A DNA stretch of 64,000 bases from contig CATLJY010000161.1 of assembly GCA_949987705.1 (NCBI GenBank), forward strand, positions 1 through 64,000. Reading direction: 5' to 3'. This stretch comes from Thereva unica (taxonomy: Eukaryota; Arthropoda; Insecta; Diptera; Therevidae). The notes below the pieces were generated by a model. The model was not told the DNA's origin. It worked only from the letters and a program-made list of their open reading frames with translations, and did not search any database. A program made the translations under genes and the position numbers. Below, piece by piece: positions 11,115-22,703 of this stretch (its first letter is position 1; the number at the start of each line of letters is the position of its first letter).

Positions 11115-14100
11115 TCATCTAATGCTGCTAGGATTAGCATCAGCACTGGTGTTGCTACCTTCGTTCGTGATACCTCTTGAAGAGCCTGGATTTACTGCTA
11201 CGTCAGTCTTGCGTCCTTCTGGTTTTTCTCTTGAGCCTGATGTGAAGTGTAGCAATGTATTGTGTTTTTGATTATATTTAAAACAGGACCGGCATTGTGT
11301 CCAGATTTGAGACAATTGGTGCATAAACCATATTTTTTCACGAGATTCAGCCGTTCCTTGGAATCTAGGTTTCTGAATTCCTTGCAGAAGTACAGGGGAT
11401 GCTTGTACTTGCATAAAATACAGCTGGAGCTGGCTTGTTGCTCTGTTGAGAGAGCCAAGGTCAATGACTTAGTTATGCTTGGCTTTTTTATAAGGTCACT
11501 CTTGGAGCCTAATGCTTCCAGCGATTGAAAGCGTGTTTCTAGAAAATCTAGTAGTTGTTTGATAGATGGCACTTCCTTCGGATTCTTTAGAGATTGCTCA
11601 AACAGCATGTGTGATTCACGATCCATCTTCTTTATTAGTATGGGCAACAGTAACAGGTCTCAGCCTTCCACCTTTATTTTCAGGTTTTGTAGTCCCAGGA
11701 GTTCCTTGGTGGTGTCATGGAATGCCTTAAGGTTGGTCGCTGAAGGATGATTGTGGCTTGGTTGTGCCAGTAGCTGGTTTACTAAGGCTGAATCCAATAG
11801 TCTGTTGTTGTTGTATCTGTCTTGTAGGATTTGCCAAGCAGTATTATAATTTTCTTCGGAGACAGTGAAATGTCTCAATAATCTTTCTGCCTCCCCGGCT
11901 AGGTTTGTCTTGAGGTGCCACATTTTCTTGCAACTGGACATATCTTGACAATGCACCAATTGTAGGAAGAGGTCGTAGAATTGTCGCCATTTGGCATAGT
12001 CTCCGTCGAATTTAGGCAAGGTTATTTTTGGCAAGCTTGGAACTACACTAGTTGTGTTGAATGGAGAGAGTTGGTTCGAGATCTCCTATGAATAACCTTC
12101 AAGCCTTGAGGAAAGTAGTACTATCAAGTGCTGAGTTTTTTGTTCAAGATCAAGGAAGCTCTGATTGTTGCAGCTCCACTCTGTTGGATTTTCACAAAGT
12201 TCCCAAATTGTTTTTTCGTATTCTTCTACGTGATGCCACTGTTGATTAATGACCTTAAGCTGATACCGGTAGTATGATTTTCTTTGGTTCTCTGTTGAGG
12301 TGGCTCCCATAATCCTATTGAGCACTTCAATGGTGTACCAGCATAATGGCGCGATATAAATAGTGGGCGCCACTTATGCGAGGTGTTACCCCCTTAGCCA
12401 CAAGCCCGGAAGAGCATGGCCAAGGAGCCAACACCATACATAAGAAATAAAAAGAAAATCCGGAACTCCTACGCCGGCCACACGGAGTTGTCTAGCTCGC
12501 CGGAGGGGTCGTGGGGTGTGTGGCCGGGGCTTACCGCGGTTGGTTCACCACTTACCTGTGTCTGTGCAACTTTGACTTCCGTCCATCATTCTCCGGTCAT
12601 CGCCTGAGCCGCGTCAAACCCTGAAAAGAAATGATCCCCCCCTCAACCATTCCACCAAAAAAATTTACCACAGGGACATTCTAATGTTTATAATCATTTA
12701 TTATATCTGTAAACCTCAACACAAACATTACATTGGGACCTTAACAACCACGACACTGATTAGTTGCCCGTGTCAAATATTAACAAGTAACTGATTCAAT
12801 ACATAAGTGTTACGTTATTTTTGGGACATGTGCATGAAGGACAACAATAAAGCGCGCAGTACTGGCCAATACTCCTCGTTTTGTACAAACGAGATTACAA
12901 TCAACAGAATCACTTAGAGAAAAAAACACATTTCCCGGAACCAACAAAGAACCAAATATTTCTGACAAGGGGCAACACAAATTCACAAATAATTAAAAAG
13001 AATATTATAAAGTTAATACTAACTACTATTAAAATTATTATTTTAGTAATAAATTTTTTTTTTTTTTTTTTTTTTTAATTAAAGCAAAAAGAAAATTGTT
13101 TTTGTTATTTTATTTTGTGTAATTTTTTTTGTGTGGTTTTTTTTTTCTGATCCAGCTGGTGTGGATGCACTATAGGTATTGCTTAATTACCTGACTATCG
13201 AACGGTATATCAATTGGTAGTAATGAAATATACAGTTCCGCCTTTATACTAATGTCTGCTGTTTGATAAACGTCATCTAATTTTCCGGCAACTTTTTTTC
13301 TATTTAAACCATATTCGCGTAATTTTGGATAATCTTCGGTCTGTTCTCCATCCCCCCTCGGTCTTCTGATTTTATACCTGTTACTTAGTCCACCAACTCC
13401 CCATTGCCTTCAGCCATTTCTCTACACGTTTTTCTCGTTTTTTTCTGAAATTTTGGTGACAGATAAACGAAGAGTATTATAAACATAGGGTCTTTCCCCT
13501 TAAATAAATAAAACAGTTTGTACAGATTAATACCAATCCGCAATTTTTTTAAAAAAAATTCTAATCACGTAAAACACACTCTGAAATATGTATATCCGGA
13601 GTTATTAACTACAGGGCAAAACGCAATTTTTGTATTGCTGGTATCCTTTTCGGTACTTTCAAATTTTTCCAAATCCTTTTCTGATTTGTTAAATTCTTTC
13701 CTTTTTTCTTCGTATTTTTTTTTGTGTTTTCGACTAGAATTCACCGCACCGAAATAGTCCTGTTTGTTGCTACTTCGGAACGAAATTGTTATTTTTTTGC
13801 AAATGAACTGAATAATGAAGGTTTTTGTCTTCCAGCCAGTCGTATGTGTTCAAAACTGATTTTTTCCTTTTTTATATAATCTTAAATTTTTCCGAACACA
13901 AACTTTTGCAGTATATTTCTGCATCCGTCAAAATTCGAACTCCCATTTTCTGTTCTTTTTCATTTCTCCCCGCCTACCTTTTTGTTCCGAACCAACTACT
14001 CGATTTTCTTCCCCACAGTAATTTTTAGTCAAGTAGATATTTAGGCAAAACTGACCGTTACAATGGTACGTTTTTGACCTCTTATGGCTTTAAGTAATGT

Positions 14101-14568
14101 GTCCTCATCGATTTTCATCATTTGTCTTGAGGAAGCCCTTGATTCTTGTGGTGGACTATCCTGTGGTGTCTTGGATGACGATGCTGTGCCTGGCAAGTTT
14201 TCATCAAATTGCTCGTGTAAATGCGCTGCTTCGGAATCTGTATTGCAGTTCTCAATGGCTAACAATTCATCAATCCTTTTGGAAAAGTATCCAATATATT
14301 GATTAACTACTGCCTTGATTTTGTTGTAATACTCGTCCGTGAAGTATTTGTGGTTTACTTCTTCCTGTGGTAGAGTTTTCATTTCCACGTCGTTTGCTGC
14401 AAAAGGATCCCAAGCTTCTTGAAGGCGGCGAATCCGTTCCTCATAGTAAGCGACCGTCTTTCTCGCTGTAGAATCCTTCCTGTAATTCTTGATGATTTTC
14501 TGGATGTCTTCTCCAAGCTTCGATTGATGATGGGCGAGTTCCTCCAGGCTGGTAATTTTGGATATCAT
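11115..14568 (-). pseudogene. BEL-A gag, split by a solo LTR
   Basis: The N-terminal part (14568-14067) begins MISKITSLEELAHHQ and has the basic YRKDSTARKTV stretch shared with BEL-B and BEL-C. The frame is interrupted after RGQKR by the solo LTR and resumes at 12329 with EVLNRIMGATSTENQRK. The DUF1759-like core follows: LPKFDGDYAKWRQFYDLF and GEAERLLRHFTVSEENY (about 12030-11700). Two zinc knuckles come next (CILCKYKHPLYFC at about 11430-11390, CTNCLKSGH near 11310). Frames change between 12086 and 12034 and near 11650, so no continuous protein remains. In an active element this would form the particle shell and bind RNA. Confidence 0.85.
12334..14062 (-). mobile_element. solo LTR (1.73 kb) of a Gypsy-type element
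   Basis: On the minus strand it starts TGTAACGGTCAGTTTTGCC and ends GCCATTATGCTGGTACA. The target sequence ATGG (plus strand) is duplicated at 12330-12333 and 14063-14066, and counting it once brings the BEL-A gag frame into phase. The same ends and several internal blocks (AAGTAGGCGGAGAAA-like segment; AACTCCGTGTGGCCGGC) occur in the 45074-47135 LTR, which follows a Gypsy integrase. No internal genes, so it is a solo LTR left by LTR-LTR recombination. Confidence 0.85.
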
Positions 14569-14648
14569 CTCGTCGTGCTCCTTTCAGGTAGGCTCTAGTT
14601 ATTCGTAAATGTTAATTGATGTAGGTTGGTGATCGAGTGTTGCACCCG

Positions 14649-14665
14649 ATCACGTCGGGTCACCA
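14649..14665 (-). other. BEL-A primer-binding site (tRNA-Trp type)
   Basis: Minus strand TGGTGACCCGACGTGAT, starting 3 nt inside the LTR edge. It matches the complement of the 3' end of animal tRNA-Trp except for one missing C. It would prime minus-strand DNA synthesis. BEL-B carries a close variant. Confidence 0.75.
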
Positions 14666-14668
14666 AAA

Positions 14669-15189
14669 TGTTAAAGGAGGGATTAGTTTATCCCTACTGA
14701 TTGTGGTCAGGGCGATGCGCCGTGACCTAATCTTAATGAGTAGATATCAAACGGGACTTGAACCGAGATGTCTTCGTAGAGAGTAGAGGAGTTGCGATGA
14801 TTCGATATCAAACGGCACTTGAACCGAGATATCTTCGACGACAAGTAAAGAAAACACCTTTCTTGGTTGTTAAATTTCAACTCTCATTTATTCATTGATT
14901 TTAATCGATTTATATACAATTTTTATTTCAAAAAAAAAAAAGTACAATTCTAAAATGAAAATAAACATTGGTGAAAAAGTCCACTCAGCAAACCAGGCCA
15001 TTGACATTACCGGTGAATGAATTATTATAAAAATGCAAGCTTAGCATTTCACAATTAACTTGGATAAAATTGCATTACGAATAATAATGCAATGACCTCA
15101 GATTTTCAGAGTGGATTTTTAACATTATGATTAACCTAATTATGTGAATAAAACTGTGACTGTGGCAAATTCCACAGCGGACGTTAACA
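14669..15189 (-). repeat. BEL-A 5' LTR
   Basis: Bounded by TGTTAA...TTAACA (521 bp) and directly abutting the primer-binding site, which fixes the inner edge. Contains a roughly 62-bp tandem duplication near the inner edge (GATATCAAACGG...CTTCG at 14745 and about 14807). No second LTR is present for comparison, so the outer edge rests only on the terminal TG/CA. Confidence 0.7.
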
Positions 15190-15535
15190 CAAGCGTTGTT
15201 AATATACCCTCATCTGTTATTTAATCAATTTTTTATGATAACAATTTATAACAATTTTGCTTCATTGAAAAAAACAATAAAATTTGGATTTCAAAATTAT
15301 TTGTGCAAGCGTTTTTGTGTTTCAAAATTATTTGTGTTATGATAACAATTTATAACAATTTTGCTTCTTCATTGAAAAAAACAATAAAATTTGGATTTCA
15401 AAATTATTTGTGCAAGCGTTTTTGTGTTAGAAAATTATTTGTGCATAACAAAAATTAAAAAAAAAACCATTATAAATTAAATTAAAATTATTGTTTACAT
15501 TGTTTCACTTCGTAAACACCTTGCGATCTTTTAAT
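15190..15535. repeat. AT-rich spacer with a 100-bp tandem duplication
   Basis: A block beginning TTATGATAACAATTTATAAC at about 15233 recurs at about 15336, each ending in TTGTGCAAGCGTTTTTGTGTT. The copies are almost identical apart from a 3-bp insertion. No coding content. Confidence 0.65.
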
Positions 15536-15599
15536 GCGATGTACTACCCCCTTTCGGCTTAATGGCCAATTGCAGTCATCTTGGAACTGAGTCAATTAA

Positions 15600-16195
15600 T
15601 TTTCTGCATGTTTCGACGTCGATTTGACTTCAAACTTGGATAATATCGTTCCAGGTGTCATTTGGTCCTCTTGAAATTTTTGTGTATTATAGATTTCGTG
15701 ATGTGCAGTAGATTTCCAATAGCCATCAAGTCAGGACTCTGCGGCGCCAGTCTATAACTTCTTGTCTAACTCCAACTAAGCAATTTTTAATGAGCCTTTT
15801 AGTATGAATTAGTGTATTATCCTGCTGAAGGACCATATCCCTGAACCTATTAGATTAATACCAGCAATGAAAACCTACTTGTTTAAAATCTCCAAGTACA
15901 CATTGAATGTTAGTTTCTCAGGAAGTATCAATAGAGGTCCGATTTCATTGAATGTCGCTTGTGGATAATTTGATTTTTTTTCTGAATTTGTTCAAGTAAA
16001 ATGGTAATCCGCCTGTCCACAAAATTGTTCTCCAAAATTCAGCTTGAATTGTTGTAGACGAATTTTAAACACTTAGCCCCATCAAGTACAAACTACTTCC
16101 AATGCTGCTTGTTCTCCGTGACAGAACCAGATGCGGTTTTCGTTAATTCCACCTTCGTTCATCATACACCATGTGGACCGAAGTTTTCGTACTAA
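15600..16195 (-). pseudogene. Tc1/mariner transposase remnant
   Basis: Minus-strand translation in two frames gives ENRIWFCHGEQAAL-like sequence near 16130, then RDMVLQQDNTLIHTKR near 15825, a run matching the conserved FQQDNAPxHTA of Tc1 transposases. QEVIDW and SPDL (the WP-SPDLNPIE region) follow near 15750. Stops and frameshifts throughout. Its edge abuts the element head at 16207. Confidence 0.65.
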
Positions 16196-16206
16196 CATCC
16201 CAACTT

Positions 16207-16660
16207 GTTAACTTCCCAGTATAGGAAGTTATTGTAATCGGTCCGAAAATCGAAATCGAAAATTTCGACGTATTTTCATCTGTCAAGGTCCCAGGAGCAT
16301 TTTAAGCGAAAAATTGGAATGAAGTATGTGTGTATGTGTGCGTACGGATGTGGTCACTTTTTCCTGCACGATATCGCGCGAACCAAAAAAGATGTCGACT
16401 TCGTTGAGGTGTCGTTTGAAGCGTATTAACCGAAATATGATCTGAAAAGATTTTCATAAAATTCGGTCGAGCCGTTTTTTTAGTTTAACCGACGTTTATG
16501 ATTTTTGTACCTGTACGATACCGCGCGAACTAAAAACTATATCGACTTGATTGAGGTGCCCAAAAAAGAATATTAACGAAGAAATGGTCTGAAAAAAATT
16601 TCATAATATTCGGTCGGGCCTTTTTTGTTTAAATAGAAAAACTTCGGATAATTGTCAGAA
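16207..16660 (+). repeat. dispersed repeat R, copy 1
   Basis: Starts with the short inverted repeat TAACTTCC-7 nt-GGAAGTTA, then TTGTAATCG and a body containing AAAATTTCGACGTATTTTC and CACGATATCGCGCGAAC. A shorter second-half repeat of the same pattern (CCTGTACGATACCGCGCGAA) begins near 16508. Similar sequence lies at 47524-47887 and, more divergent, at 40260-40420. Open frames inside are short and not conserved between copies. Confidence 0.75.
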
Positions 16661-16717
16661 AAACCTTAAATTGAGAAGTTTCGCTAATCCTTTCTAATAT
16701 TATAAATGCGAAAGTAA

Positions 16718-16718
16718 C

Positions 16719-16753
<35 letters not shown>

Positions 16754-16772
16754 TTCTGTCTGTCTGTCTGTT
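16718..16772 (+). repeat. (TCTG)n microsatellite
   Basis: About 13 TCTG units with one TCTT interruption, followed by TTACGCTTTCACGCCTAAACC and a GATTTTGATGAAATTTG block. This microsatellite-plus-conserved-flank arrangement is widespread in insect repeats, often associated with Helitron-like or tandem families. Confidence 0.85.
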
Positions 16773-16949
16773 ACGCTTTCACGCCTAAACCACTGGACCG
16801 ATTTTGATGAAATTTGCTACAGACATAGTTTATACCTTGGAGACGGACATAGGCTACTATTTATGGAGAAAAAAAAGGGTTGAATGGGGTGAAATGGGGT
16901 AAGTAAGGTAATAAGTAGTAAGGGGATTTTTTTTTTCTTTCCTTCTTTT

Positions 16950-19035
16950 AATTGCATAAAAAGTAACTGACTGACAGACAACGCACAACCTAAACCGCTA
17001 GAGATAAAGGGCTTAGACAGTGCATCCCTATAATGATGTGGACATCCACTAAAAAGCGATTTTTCTAAATTCATCCCCTAAGGGGATGAAATGGGGTTTA
17101 CCCAAACCGCTAAAGCTATAGGGCTGAAATTTTGACAGTGCATCCCTATAATGGCGTGGACATCCACTATTAAGCGATTTTTCGAAATTCATTCCCTAAG
17201 GGGGTCAAATGGGGTTTACGCAAACCGCTGGACCTATAGGGCTGAAATTTTGACAGTGCATCCCTATAACGACGTGGACATCCACTAAAAAGCGATTTTT
17301 CCAAATTCATCCCCTAAGGGGGTGAAATGGGGTTTATCCAAACCGCTAAAGCTATAGGGCTGAAATTTTGACAGTGCATCCCAATAATGGCGTGGACATC
17401 CACTATTAAGCGATTTTTCGAAATTCATCCCCTAAGGGGGTCAAATGGGGTTTACGCAAACCGCTGGACCTATAGGGCTGAAATTTTGACAGTGCATCCC
17501 TGTAATGACGTGGAAATCCAATAAAAAGCGATTTTTCGAAATTCATCCCCTAAGGGGGTAAAATAGAGTTTAACCAAACCGCTAAAGCTATAGGGCTGAA
17601 ATTTTGATAGTTCATCCCTATAGTGGCGTGGACATCCACTATAAAGCGATTTTTCGAAATTCATCTAAAGGGGTGAAATGGGGTCAACTCAAAACCGCTG
17701 GAGCTATAAGGCTGAAATTTTGACAGTGCATCCCTATGATGACGTGAACATCCACATTTTTCGAAATTCATCCCCTAAGGGGGTGAAACTGGGTTTACCC
17801 AAACCACTGGAGCTATCGGGCTGAAATTTTGACAGTGCATCCCTATAACGGCGTGGACATCCACTATAAAGCGATTTTTCGAAATTCGTTCCCTAAGGGG
17901 GTGAAATGGGGTCAACTCAAAACCGCTGTAGCTATAAGGCTGAATTTTTTACAGTGCATCCCTATAATGATGTGGACATCCACTAAGCAGCGATTTTTGA
18001 AATTCATCCCCTAAGGGGGTGAAATGGGCTTTACCCAAACCACTGGAGCTATAGGGCTGAAATTTTGACAGTGCATCCCTATAATGACGTGGACATCCAC
18101 TAAGAAGCGATTTTCGAGATTCATCCCCTAATGGGTGAAATGGGATCAACCCAAAACCAGTGGAACTACAGGGCTGAAATTTTGACAGTGCATCCCTATA
18201 ATGACGTAGACATCCACTAAAAAGCGATTTTTCGAAATTCATCCTCTAAGGGGTTGAAATGCGGTTTATCCAAAACACTAAAGTTGTAGGGCTGAAATTT
18301 TGACAGTGCATCCCTATAATGGCGTGGACATCCACTATAAAGCGATTTTTCGAAATTCGTCCCCTAAGGGGGTGAAATGGGTCAACTCAAAACCGCTGTA
18401 GCTATAAGGCTGAAATTTTTACAGTGCATCCCTATAATGATGTGGACATCCACTAAGCAGCGATTTTTGAAATTCATCCCCTAAGGGGGTGAAATGGGCT
18501 TTACCCAAACCGCTGGAGCTACAGGGCTGAAATTTTGACAGTGCATCCCCTTAATCACGTGGACATCCACTAAGAAGCGATTTTGCGAAATTCATTCCCT
18601 AAGGGGGTGAAATGGGGTTAACCCATCCGCCTGAAGCTGATTGGCTTTTATTTTGACCGTGCATCACTATAATAACGTGTGGACATCCACTTAGGAGCGA
18701 TTTTTTGAAATTTATTCCTTAAGGGGGTAAATTGGGTTAACCTAAAGCGCTGGAGCTAAACGGCTGAAATTTTGACAATGCATCTCTATAATGACGTGGA
18801 CATTCACTAAGAAGCGATTTTTCGAAATTCATCCCGTAAAGGGGTGAAATGGGGTTACCAAACTACTCGAGCTTTAGGGCTGAAATTTGGACAATGAATC
18901 CCTATAATGACGTGGACATCCACTAAGAGGCGATTACTCGAAATTCATCCCCTAAGGGGATGAAATGGGGTTAACCCAAAACTCTGAAGCTGAAGGGCTG
19001 AAATTTTGACAGTGCATCCCTATAATCACGAAGAA
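16950..19035 (+). repeat. 117-bp satellite array, about 18 units
   Basis: The unit contains GAAATTTTGACAGTGCATCC, TATAATGACGTGGACATCC, AAGCGATTTTTCGAAATTC and CCCTAAGGGGGTGAAATGGGG. The spacing of the GACAGTGCATCC block is about 115-119 bp through the array (17017, 17135, 17252 and so on to 19008). Edge units are more divergent than central ones, as expected from unequal exchange. Because 117 is divisible by 3, minus-strand frames look like 39-residue protein repeats, but they are interrupted and carry no start or end context. Confidence 0.9.
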
Positions 19036-20264
19036 ATGAATGACTCGAAATTCACTTTATTTGATATTCATTTGTGATTGCTTCATAATTTTTTGCACCC
19101 ACGTAAATAGGCGAACAAACTTAACGAACGTTCGTCAAACCCTAAAATGTCACTTCTCTTGGTGACATAATACATGCCAATCTCTGCTTCAAAACTTGCA
19201 GATTTGTTGAGCAGAGGTGATATTCGCAGCAATTTGTTTACCATATTTATTAAAAAAATGCCCTATAATAAAACCTTTTTAGGGATAATAACAGCTACCT
19301 TTTTTGTTTGTTTCTCTTTCTTTGAAGGAAAATATTGCACATATTAAACAGTTTTTATTTAAAGGCGTTGCAAGGCACGCGGGTTTTATGCTAGTATCTA
19401 ATAAACTCGATGGAATGAGACCCGTTCTAAACGAAGTGATCTTTTTTGGGTTCTGCACAGCGATAGCCTTCGAACAAAACATCATTTATCAAAATCCGAC
19501 AACCTTTCAAAACCGTCCAAAAATTTCGTTACCTTTACAAACAGCGCGATTTTTTCAAACCTTGGATTAGCCCTTTTTGACGGGGAATTTTTTTCTACGC
19601 GTGATACAGTTTCCGGAAATTGCGGTTTATCCCGGGATTTCCAGTAGTTACCGCAAAATTTGTTCTTTTTGGTCAAGTCTGACAAGTACCTAACAGTTAC
19701 AGTTTTGCTAATATCTCCGGAAAGCTTTGGAATTTCCAAATGAAGTCATTCGCTTATCAGTATGTCAATGGCGCTTCAGTACGCTCAATACGAATTTGAA
19801 CACTCGCTTTAGTGCAGCGAGCGAAATACTGAGGAAATGTTTGTTTGCTAAAGTTCAGGAAACACAAATTCTCTAGAAAAATCTTGTGGATTTACTACTA
19901 TTATAGTTATTTGAACTAGCTTCTCTCGGGATTGCTTTGTCATCAGTTCTGATACTAGCCAATTTTCCACTAGTGCTAAACGTATAACTATTTTGTAAGA
20001 AGTCAGTTTATTCCATCTTCGTTCATCATACTGGGAAGTTAATACATCCCAACTAGTTTATATTAAATGTTATCTTAGTTTAATCAACAGTAACTAATTC
20101 GGAGCCACCACACTACTCGACTACTTCTGCTAGCTTCTCAATTACTTCTTATCACCTCTCGTAATTTTTGATATTTTTTGAGGGGGAGAGACCTTTTCCT
20201 TTATTTCCACCGTGGAGATGGACGATGGGTGCGTTCCGAAATTTGCTGCACGGAAGTGAAGAGT
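19036..20264. other. unique AT-rich sequence; possible right end of the R/satellite element
   Basis: No convincing gene. Near 20028-20043 the sequence ATACTGGGAAGTTAA is the inverse of TTAACTTCCCAGTAT at the start of repeat R (16205). 16205-20043 could therefore be one 3.8 kb element enclosing the microsatellite and satellite, with 15-bp inverted ends. TTCCAYCTTCGTTCATCATAC also occurs on both sides (about 16146 and 20013). Confidence 0.45.
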
Positions 20265-20928
20265 CTCAGTATAGTCCAGGAGAGATAGCAAAAAAGTTGA
20301 AATCAATCTACCCTGCGATTTCTCGAAGCTTTAATTAAGAGAAAAATCGTATGATTGTGTTGTGATGGGGTCGTAGAACAACTTTTTGCGAATAAATTAG
20401 GCTTTTCAAAATATCTCTAGGCTGGACAACTGTGGGCCTTGTTCAACCTTTTTTCGCGAAACAGGTTTTTACATTTTTGAGATTTACTCGGAAAGTTACC
20501 ATTATTTTTTCATGAAATTTTTATCGTAGGTTGGCACCATCAGTGGCCACAATTTAAGCCCTGACACAAGGTTTTACGATAATTGCACTCCCTATAAATG
20601 GTTTTTAATGGTTTTTGAATTTTTCCGCAAAAACCTGTTGACCGATTTCAATGGTCTAAAACTCAGAATTTTCGTTTTTTAAGCGCTTTTATGTAGTATT
20701 TTTTGTTTTCCAAAACAACATTTTTTTCGTACCTAAAATGTAAAAAAAACGTGTGTTCACTACTAATATTGGCTTTTAACCACCTGTCCCCCTGGACCAA
20801 TTTTATCCAAAACACTTTCATTGAATTCCTACGATTTTTCTCTTAATTATAGCGTTGAGAAATCGCAGGGTAGATTTATTTCAACATTTAAATACTTTTG
20901 CGCTATCCCTCCTGGACTAGTACTCTAC
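20265..20928. mobile_element. foldback element with about 90-bp inverted arms
   Basis: The left arm begins AGTCCAGGAGAGATAGC near 20274 and runs through CTACCCTGCGATTTCTC and TTAAGAGAAAAATCGTA. The right arm repeats these blocks inverted between about 20832 and 20925. The roughly 480-bp interior is non-coding and includes a GACCGATTTCAATGGTCTAAA segment also found near 37522. No transposase and no clear target duplication. Confidence 0.7.
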
Positions 20929-22703
20929 AACGAGTAAAAATACATGTTCAACCCGTCACAGTGGCCTTTTCTAATTACATTTCATGTGAATTTAAACTAA
21001 TGCTCACAAATTCTTATTCGATCTAATATGTACTCCTGGCAGATAAATAAACATTATAAACTTAAACTCAGTTTTTTTCTATAGTTTCTAGAACTAATTT
21101 TAGAAATCTGCATGAATTCCAAAACTATTAACATTAGAAGTGAACTACATAAAAGAGTTTACGTTCGCAATTATTTAAAAAATATGCTTCGAAAAAATAT
21201 ATCAGCTAGAGCAAAGCATCCTTAGGAATGAGTAACGATGAACCGAAACGATTTAATAGATTCTTAATAAGGATAAAATAGCTTCTCGCTTATAATGAGG
21301 GAGCATATTAAAAGTGTTTTGATGGGTCAAAGTTCACCTAGCCTGCAGCTCTCGTAGATAGAAAAGTTTATTACGGTGAAAACAAACCAGCCAAATGGAG
21401 AAAAGAATCCCAACATAATAATTTTCATCTATAACCTCACAGCATTTGCAATTGTACTTTAGCAATTACATCGCGCCACATGGCCCCTCGCAAAACCAAA
21501 AAACCTTTTCTACTGCAGTTAGGAAACAAAATTCTCTGTTAAAACTTTTTGTTCATTAGAACATGATGGCTGGTATAGCAAAGCAAATCTGGAGGTGTAT
21601 AAGATCTTTTTGTCACGGCTGAGCCATTATTTCCCACGTACGTAAATTAATTTTAAATTCCAACCACTCCTAGTTACTATAGTCCAGTGCAATTAGTGGG
21701 AATGAAATTGCATTTTACGATGTACTACAAAATTTGTCTTTTGCCATTTCTTCGGGTACATCAAATAATGAAAATTTGTGGGGTAGCAGTGGGTTTTGGG
21801 AAAAGTCGAAAAAGAGCCAGAGCTTGTTTATAATAAATAACTCGTTTGCATGCAGTGATAGCTGAAAATGATAAATGACAAGGTTGTGGAGAATAAACTT
21901 ATCTACAAAATGAGCCTTCAATGAACTAAGTTGATTTGGTTCAAAGTTATGTAGTGGGGGTTGAATGCAGTTCTTTGCGAGTAACTCATAAAATTTTATT
22001 TTTTCGACTTGTTGTCCGCTGACAAGCTTCAAGTGCTAGTAATTACCTTTAGAATGAGCCCTTGTTCATCGTTCTCGCTGGTATAGTTATCAACGAATCA
22101 ATTAAATATCTTTCTTATGATCTGACAAATAGATTCTTTTATCTATTTGTTGTTTTAAGCAAACAAAAAATAATTTGAAGAGAAACTGCTCAGCGCAGCC
22201 TCACACTAAGTAGATGCGATAAGAAAGGGTTGGTTGATTGTTAGTGACTGATAATTAATATATTTACATTGATCTTTTATATACAACAAACAATTTGCTT
22301 ACCCATTAACACTCAAGAATTGAACCTTGAGCAGGCCACGAATCAATGCTCGATGCGATATTAATAATAGTCCACAGCCTCTGGGAAAGGAGCTGGGTCA
22401 AAATTGCCCCAGGCCCGGCGCAAAAGAAAAGTATCTCAGATTATCGGCTATAATAAGTATAGAATTTCTGTATAGTTGTTATATCCCGTAACTGTGGCTA
22501 AGGTGTTAATAATGCTATTTCTTTTTATTCGGGCGAAATTAATAATTAACCCTGTATTTTTGTAACGCCACCAGATATCTTCATGAATAAGGTATCAGTG
22601 CACGCAGAATACTCCCACCTATCTAAAATTGTAAAAACGACGGTACCACAGTACCAACTTCCAGAGTTATGAGTAATACGTATTAAAAAAGTTAAGAGTT
22701 GAA
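20929..22703. other. no gene recognised
   Basis: AT-rich sequence with scattered short open frames, the longest 105 codons on the minus strand at 21715-22032, with no family resemblance. The 5' LTR expected for the Gypsy element that starts near 22704 is not identifiable here. Confidence 0.5.

Larger units (their letters stand above)
10660..15189 (-). mobile_element. BEL/Pao retrotransposon BEL-A (5' LTR, gag, part of protease)
   Basis: Minus-strand element. The 5' LTR is 14669-15189, followed by a tRNA-Trp-type primer-binding site (14649-14665), gag (14568 down to about 11115) and a protease fragment (to 10660). Reverse transcriptase, RNase H, integrase and 3' LTR are missing; the element is cut at 10659 by the direct-repeat unit. 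A solo LTR of another family (12334-14062) sits in gag. Several frame breaks show it is long dead. Confidence 0.85.

Noticed and set aside
17949..18242. repeat-protein-like minus-strand frame
   Set aside because: It is satellite DNA whose unit happens to be 117 bp. Frames are short, interrupted and lack gene context.
16950..19035. CRISPR-like array
   Set aside because: Units are contiguous 117-bp tandem copies without unique spacers, in a eukaryotic genome.
21715..22032. 105-codon minus-strand frame
   Set aside because: No domain, no codon or context support, in AT-rich intergenic sequence.
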